Source: Athripsodes cinereus (lineage: Eukaryota > Arthropoda > Insecta > Trichoptera > Leptoceridae). From it: DNA of 64,000 bases. Under the pieces are notes generated by a model. The model was given only the letters and a program-made list of their open reading frames with translations. It was not told the DNA's origin and searched no databases. Positions within the stretch are counted from its first letter, which is position 1, and every line of letters begins with the position of its first letter. The position numbers and the translations under genes are program-made. The DNA lies in NCBI GenBank assembly GCA_947579605.1, contig OX388316.1, positions 15,875,290-15,939,289 of the forward strand, written 5' to 3'. Below, in pieces: positions 58,025-64,000 of the stretch.

Positions 58025-60049
58025 ATTAAAGTTGGAAAGGAGACTGCAACATCTATTTTAAAACATAGAATCAGAAAAAATAATGACTGGCTAACGCCTT
58101 ATATTCTTAAGCTGATTGAAAGACGTAATAGACTTTACAAGATATTTAAAAAGAAACCTACTGAAATAAATAGGATTAATTTAAAAAAATTTAAAAATCT
58201 GGTTACTTCAAAAATTAAAAATGCTAAAAAAATACATATTAATAACAGAATTGACACCACAAATGGTGATAGTAGGAAACTTTGGAAAATTATTAATAAT
58301 GTGATAAATAACACTGACAGCACTAAGAGTAAAGATATTATTAATGAACTGTGCATTGATAATGTAATATTGAAGGATTCACAGGATATTGCAAACTCGA
58401 TGAATTTATATTTCCAATCAATCGGCAAAAAGTTATATGAAAAAATTGTGAATATAAATAGTGTCTCAAACATGATTGGTGCCTCCTCTGTTGAACCAAC
58501 ATCCATAAATACCATATTCTTATCACCTACTAATGAACAAGAGGTAATCAAGATTATTGAAGCATTTAAACCAAGTTATTCCGCTGGATTAGATGGCATT
58601 ACATCGATCGACTTAAAGAATATTGTGATAAGTGTTGCCAAAGTGCTGACTTCAATTGTTAATGATATATTTGAAAAGGGTGAATATCCCCAATGTCTTA
58701 AAACGGCACTGATAACTCCAGTTTTCAAAAGTGACTCCAGAGTGGAGTGTGGTAATTATAGACCAATTAGCATCCTGAGTTGCTTTAGCAAAGTCATTGA
58801 GAAACTTTTATATCGTAGAATAGTTGATTTCGTTGAGAAGAATTCTGGCTTTGACAAATGCCAATATGGCTTTCAAAGGGGAAGCGGAACAACTTCTGCA
58901 ATAATTGATGCTCTGGAGCTTATCAATAATCAACTTGATAGCGGTAAATATGTTGTAGCTGTGTCCATCGATTTGTCAAAGGCTTTTGACACTGTTGAAC
59001 ATAAAGGATTAATTGAATGCTTACAGAGGATTGGTATTAGAGGAAATGCATGCAAATTACTGGAAAGTTATTTGAGTAATAGAAATGCAATTACAAAAAA
59101 TGGTAACAAATTAAGTGAGTCATGTAATGTAGAGATTGGCGTTCCACAAGGTTCGATATTGGGACCTTTATTGTATTTATTATATATTGATGACATGAAA
59201 TATTTAAAACTTAAAGGAAAATACTTTATATACGCTGATGACACCCTTCTTGTGTACAGCGCAAGTAATGAAAGAGAACTTGAATTAGAAATAAATAACG
59301 ATCTCAAAACATATGTGACATGGTTAAAAAAGAAATTTCTTACAGTTAACGAAAAGAAAACAAATTATATTGTATTTAAAATGAAAAACAAGATTGATAT
59401 TCAGCTAAATATAGTTATTAATGAAATTCCAATTGATAGAACTGACAACATTAAATACTTAGGATTAGATATTGACGAAAAGCTTGCTTGGATCTCGCAT
59501 GTAAATAATAAAATTGACAAGTTATCCCCACTTATTGGTGTGATGAGGAGAAATGAATTATTCAACAAAAGAATAAAACATACTGTATATCATGCTTTTA
59601 TTGTGCCACATATAACGTACGGATTGCTTGCCTGGTCGCAATGTAGTATGCAGGTTAGGAATTCAATGCAGAGAGTCATGAATAAGGTTTTAAAGAACAT
59701 TCATGGATTAAGCAAATTAACTAGAACTGATGATTTATATAAGTTGACCAATGAGCTTAACTTAGAACAAATGATAAAATTGGAAAAAGTGAAATATCTT
59801 CATAAAGTTAAAAGTGGACTAACTAAGACTAATTTAAAAGTGACATTGAATAATGATATACATCAGTACAGAACAAGAGCAGCTTCTGACTTAAGAAACG
59901 AGTTGCCAAGAACTAATAGAAGAAGAAATGGCTTCAAATACACAGCTACATTGCTGTATAATGCAATATCAAAGGACATCAGAAGTTCAAAGAATATAAA
60001 ACAGTACACTAAGAAAGTTAAGAATCTTATCAAGAATAATTTGATATAA
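58022..60049 (+). CDS. LINE reverse transcriptase, N-terminally truncated
   Basis: About 675 codons open to TAA. It starts in the linker (NDWLTPYILKLIERRNRLYK), then shows reverse transcriptase motifs in order: ALITPVFKSDSRVECGNYRP, QYGFQRGSGTTSAI, SIDLSKAFDTVEH, GVPQGSILGPLLYLLYIDDM, and the catalytic YADDTLLVY at about 59231. The thumb and C-terminal region follow (HTVYHAFIVPHITYGLLAW, QRVMNKVLKNIHG). The composition is very A-rich (Lys/Asn/Ile). No start codon belongs to it: upstream is only poly(A). No stop or frameshift in 2 kb suggests a recent insertion. It is similar in layout to, but clearly distinct from, the LINE at 45-51 kb. The exact clade is not assigned. Confidence 0.85.
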
Positions 60050-60250
60050 CCAGTGTGATGTTAAATAATGTTTAATGATATTGATACCTACAATGCGGTG
60101 ATGGTGAAGTGAATATATACAATATAGTTATAGTGTGATATAGTGTTCTTAAATTTAATGTAATTTGTAACATAATGGCCTTCTGAAACCAGCAGATTCT
60201 ACCTGCTGTTTGAGGGTTTCTTTTAAATAAATAATAAAAAAAAAAAAAAT
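58022..60250 (+). mobile_element. 5'-truncated LINE with intact reverse transcriptase
   Basis: Begins in the linker between endonuclease and reverse transcriptase, directly against the A tract, and ends with a 3' UTR of about 190 bases. That UTR contains a hairpin (CAGCAG/CTGCTG near 60190-60212), a TAAATAAATAATAAA signal and an A tail (to about 60250). There is no endonuclease domain, so it cannot move on its own. Confidence 0.85.
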
Positions 60251-63200
60251 ATCCAGGGAAAAGTGGTGAGAAACTCATACACATGTAGCTTCACTATAAT
60301 CTAGTACTTGTCTAACATCAACCGACGATTCAATTTCATCATAAAATCTTATCAAAAATTAATAATATTAAAATTTACATCATCAAAATCTTGACAATGA
60401 CGTTTCAAAATTCACGTCTATCAAAATGTGTCAACATTATTCAATGATAATATTTAATTTATGCATTGAGTTGACGATTATTTTGTAAAACTCCATATTA
60501 ATTTATGTAAACAAACAAAATGTTTTAAGTTTTACTGTATTTATTACTAATAATTTTTACAGGTTTTGACTTACAAGAGTTTGACAGTGACTTTGTAAGT
60601 GAAAACTGTGAAAACCAGGCTAAACCAAAAAAAGATGTTATCTAATATATTGTGTCGTATAGACAGTTTTATAAAAGAAAATGCAGACTTCTATTCATTT
60701 TGTGCCTATACAATATGGCGCTGGTGCAGAAAACTCCAAATATCATGGGTTAAAAAAACAGAAGTTACCGCGATTGTTCAAATACTTAATCTAGAGCTAG
60801 AATATTAAAATATAACGAGGCATTATGAAAAAGCTTAACATCGTGAAATACATTATTACATACTATATGAAAGGTATGGTCATAGACAGTGGTAGAAATT
60901 CTATACAACAATCATATAATATGAAATCAATAATAAGTATAGCTAATGCAATCCACGTGCATTACAAAATTTAATCGTAGGTATATATAACATAAAGATA
61001 CAAAGAGAGAAAAAAGTGTGTATGCGCTGTGTCGTGATAATATCCATAATACAAGATTCATATCTTAATTTGGGACTAGCTCGATTTGTAAGATTTGTCT
61101 ATAGATGTTATTTTATGTTACATACTCGCTCCAAGTCACCCATATGAGGCTATCAGAGAAGATATCACTTCCCAAAGATCTCATCATCAGATTGCGGCAA
61201 GAAGAAGGCATGTTACTCACTTGTATGTGAAGAGGACACTTGAGTAACCAGCGGCACTTAATTGAAGTCCCTCTTTGTACTTATATAATTTAACAAGTAA
61301 ATATAATAATAACAACAATGACGCGTAAGAGAGATTGGATTTCAAGAAGAGGTCACTATCAAATTGGGTGGATATTTTATAACGAGTCTTCATGTCCGAG
61401 TGCCATCAATAACACAATATAGGTACAGTTTTATCGTGAAGTATGTAATGAAATGAAAATATATGACTATTATTAATATTTACTATTATTAATATGGTGA
61501 TCTAAAACCATAATGATTAATTTATAGTAGTCTAGATGTCAAGTGCTTCTAACGGGAGCTAACCTTTATAACTTTATGTATGAGATTCTAGTTTGATGAT
61601 TACCTACTGATACAGTACCTACATAGCTAAAATCATATCAGTCTATATATATAATGAGTTACAATCCATTGGATTGATCTGCAACGAGTTTGGTTTTCTT
61701 CTCCATTCGTCTCTATAACAACGAGATATGAAAATGACCAAATATCAGTCATTACTAAAGTAAAATAAATAAATATCAATTATGCATAGAAAAGTAATGG
61801 CGGATTTTTGAAAATGACAATAATAATGTCATGCATTAATTTCTGAAGAGCTTTTCTATCAATCATTCAATTTTAAAACTAATAATGACCGAATTAAAAA
61901 TATAAATTTTCAAAATTCTACGAAAAACGTAGTAGGCATTGCATATATTTTTTTTTTACATTATTGACTGAATTATTTCACTTTATTGTTTTCAACTACA
62001 CAGAATTATTCGTGACAAAAAGATGCTGAATTAATAAAAAAAAGAAACATAAGAACGTTATGTCAAAGCATGAAAACCAGTGTCACTGGGAGGAATTCGT
62101 GGAGCGAACTCACATGGGGGGAGCTGCAAAAGTGGCCGTGGCTTTCTGGGAGGGAATGGGAATATAGATTTTAATGTATTGTTATTTTTATCATTTGCTG
62201 GCCGACACGAAAAGAAGAAGAAGAGCAAAAAATGTCCAATGCATAGTCAATTTTGAAATCGTTAGGAGGTTTCCATCTTCCTCTAATAAGAGTTTGCGAA
62301 ATCTTATTACGAATATAATATTGTGTAAATGTACTCAACCAATTACATTATTCTTTCATCAGTGACGTCATAACATGCACAATACCAAATATTACAAAAC
62401 GTATTGTATTATGGATGCAAGTTTACCAATAAAACATTAGCAATACATGATTAATGGGGTATAATCTAAAGTTTGAAATGTGTTTATTCAATTAATTATT
62501 ATTATTATCAATGGCTGTATTCGGAGAGGCAAATGAAAAAAACCTAATATAGTATTGTAAAATATGAGATTGTTGAATGTGATAATTTCCGAGGTAGGTT
62601 ATAATAATATATTATTTTCCCGTGTTAAGAAGAATGGATTATTATAACATTGTATATTTGTGTTTTTAAGCAGTGTTATGTTGGTGCTGAATGCAATCTA
62701 GATCCATACTAATGTTATTTGTACCAGTTAATACCTACATAATATTATGTTGTATGTTGTACTTAGATGTGTTGGAAGAACAATAAATCACTTCACAATA
62801 TTATTACAAAGTGACAGCTGATAGACAAGAATCATTTGCATATTAATATTATAGGTGAGAATCTATTAGGTAATCTCACTTTATGTGTTTCAAATGCCAT
62901 TACAAGAGAAAACGGACATTGGAGAAATTAAACGATTATATCACTTCGTCGTGATATTTTAATAAAAAAATCCAATAATTAATCCATTAATTATATATTA
63001 TTTCTTGTACAAAATGAACTTCTATACTATCACCTTGCTAGAAACTTGCCAAATATTCACTATGAAAATATTCCCCATACGCAATCGCTAATGCGTTTTA
63101 ACTGTCCTACATTCTGGAAGTAAATAATAAACATGTTACAGTATTAGTTATTCACTGTGTCGATGTTTAGGTAGTAGAAATTCACAATGAAAATGAAAAA

Positions 63201-63440
63201 CAAATGTTTCTTAATTTCATCGTGTAGTTAGTTCGGTAGATGCTCTGTTGGAAATACGAGTTTAGCTTAAGACCTATTTGACAATGTCCTAGTATAATGA
63301 AGCCCTGATACATTCTTATTAATCAAATTTGAAATTTTGCAACCCACTTGGTCACCAACCAATTCAAAAAACAATAGATAATAATATGATTTCAAAACTT
63401 ATTCTCATATGAATTTTAAAAGCTTTTTATTTTAGATCAC

Positions 63441-63482
<42 letters not shown>

Positions 63483-64000
63483 GAGCTTCCAAATACTTAA
63501 CTTCTTTGCACCGTTACAACTATTAATAGCGCAAATTACTACAGACAATATTCAAAAATTTGGAATTAAAGAAATCAGAAGTTACACCCACGTGCGCCAA
63601 AAAAGAGATCGAACCATCGTCACCCTTAAATCATAACAATAAACAAACAAAAATAATAATTTATTATGTACATGATTATATTGATTATTTGATATTAGTG
63701 CGAAACAATAACATTGTATAATGTTCTGGAAAAACCATAATCATATATAGCTATAAATTAATTCAATAAGTAGATATAGGTAATTATAAAATTTTAATCT
63801 TTTTTATCTATAATTTTATATCTTTATTTTTTCTTAACAATAAACTCGTATGTAATGTGATAGTGTCATTGACCATATCACTATTCTATTGTTTTAGGTA
63901 CACGTCCTGGCTTGGTCATGTTTGAGAATGTTCAGTGACATTGACTGAAAAGAGCACTATTTTTTATCTACAAGATTTTCGACAGTATGGATAATCCCAA
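60251..64000. other. Gene-free stretch
   Basis: No gene is supported. Near 60563-60605 a hairpin-like pair (TTTTGACTTACAA and TTTGTAAGTGAAAA) occurs; related TTTGACAATGAC/AAGTCAAAAC words also appear near 12370-12400 and 41180-41210, suggesting another old repeat. Short frames at 60599-60808 and 62174-62365 are not recognised. Confidence 0.5.
63444..63479. repeat. (TA)n microsatellite
   Basis: About 18 uninterrupted TA units. Confidence 0.9.

Overview
This looks like a piece of a large, repeat-rich, AT-rich insect genome, most likely a moth or butterfly (Lepidoptera). The evidence is the recurrent short GTAGGTACCTA-type words, many short 3' fragments of LINEs with TAAA/AAT tails, several mariner and hAT elements, and non-coding segments of 5-10 kb. 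A 200-base run of N (40764-40963) marks an assembly gap. I see no tRNA, rRNA or CRISPR array. Assignment to Lepidoptera is inference.

Two cellular-type genes can be supported. On the minus strand, five exons between 17646 and 20639 encode the C-terminal third of the histone demethylase LSD1/KDM1A (Su(var)3-3 in flies), ending at a true stop. Its 5' exons were not found, so they lie in or beyond the long tract upstream of 20640. On the plus strand, 11811-12284 is an intact single-exon ORF for a small inhibitor-of-apoptosis protein with one BIR and a C-terminal RING.

Most of the rest is mobile DNA. 8440-9249 is a cluster of fold-back elements. 9286-11058 is a decayed mariner with two nested insertions. 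12750-13157 is a Harbinger-type MITE. 27876-28816 is a broken copy of a repetitive arthropod ORF. 31523-33541 is a candidate DNA transposon with 21-bp inverted ends. 35709-35927 is a fold-back MITE. 36593-38466 is a second mariner, with one nonsense codon and two LINE-tail insertions. 44680-51107 is a hAT element with an 8-bp target duplication, into which a nearly intact two-ORF LINE has inserted. 58022-60250 is a 5'-truncated LINE with an open reverse transcriptase. Dozens of short repeat copies lie between these.

The most unusual feature is in the LINE at about 45.0-51.1 kb. Its ORF2 has no ATG upstream of the endonuclease domain, and the 600-base gap between ORF1 and ORF2 is stop-free in a third frame that overlaps both, each step being a -1 shift. 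Other points of note are a predicted GC-AG intron in LSD1, the orphan single-exon IAP gene, and the fully resolved nesting history of the first mariner.
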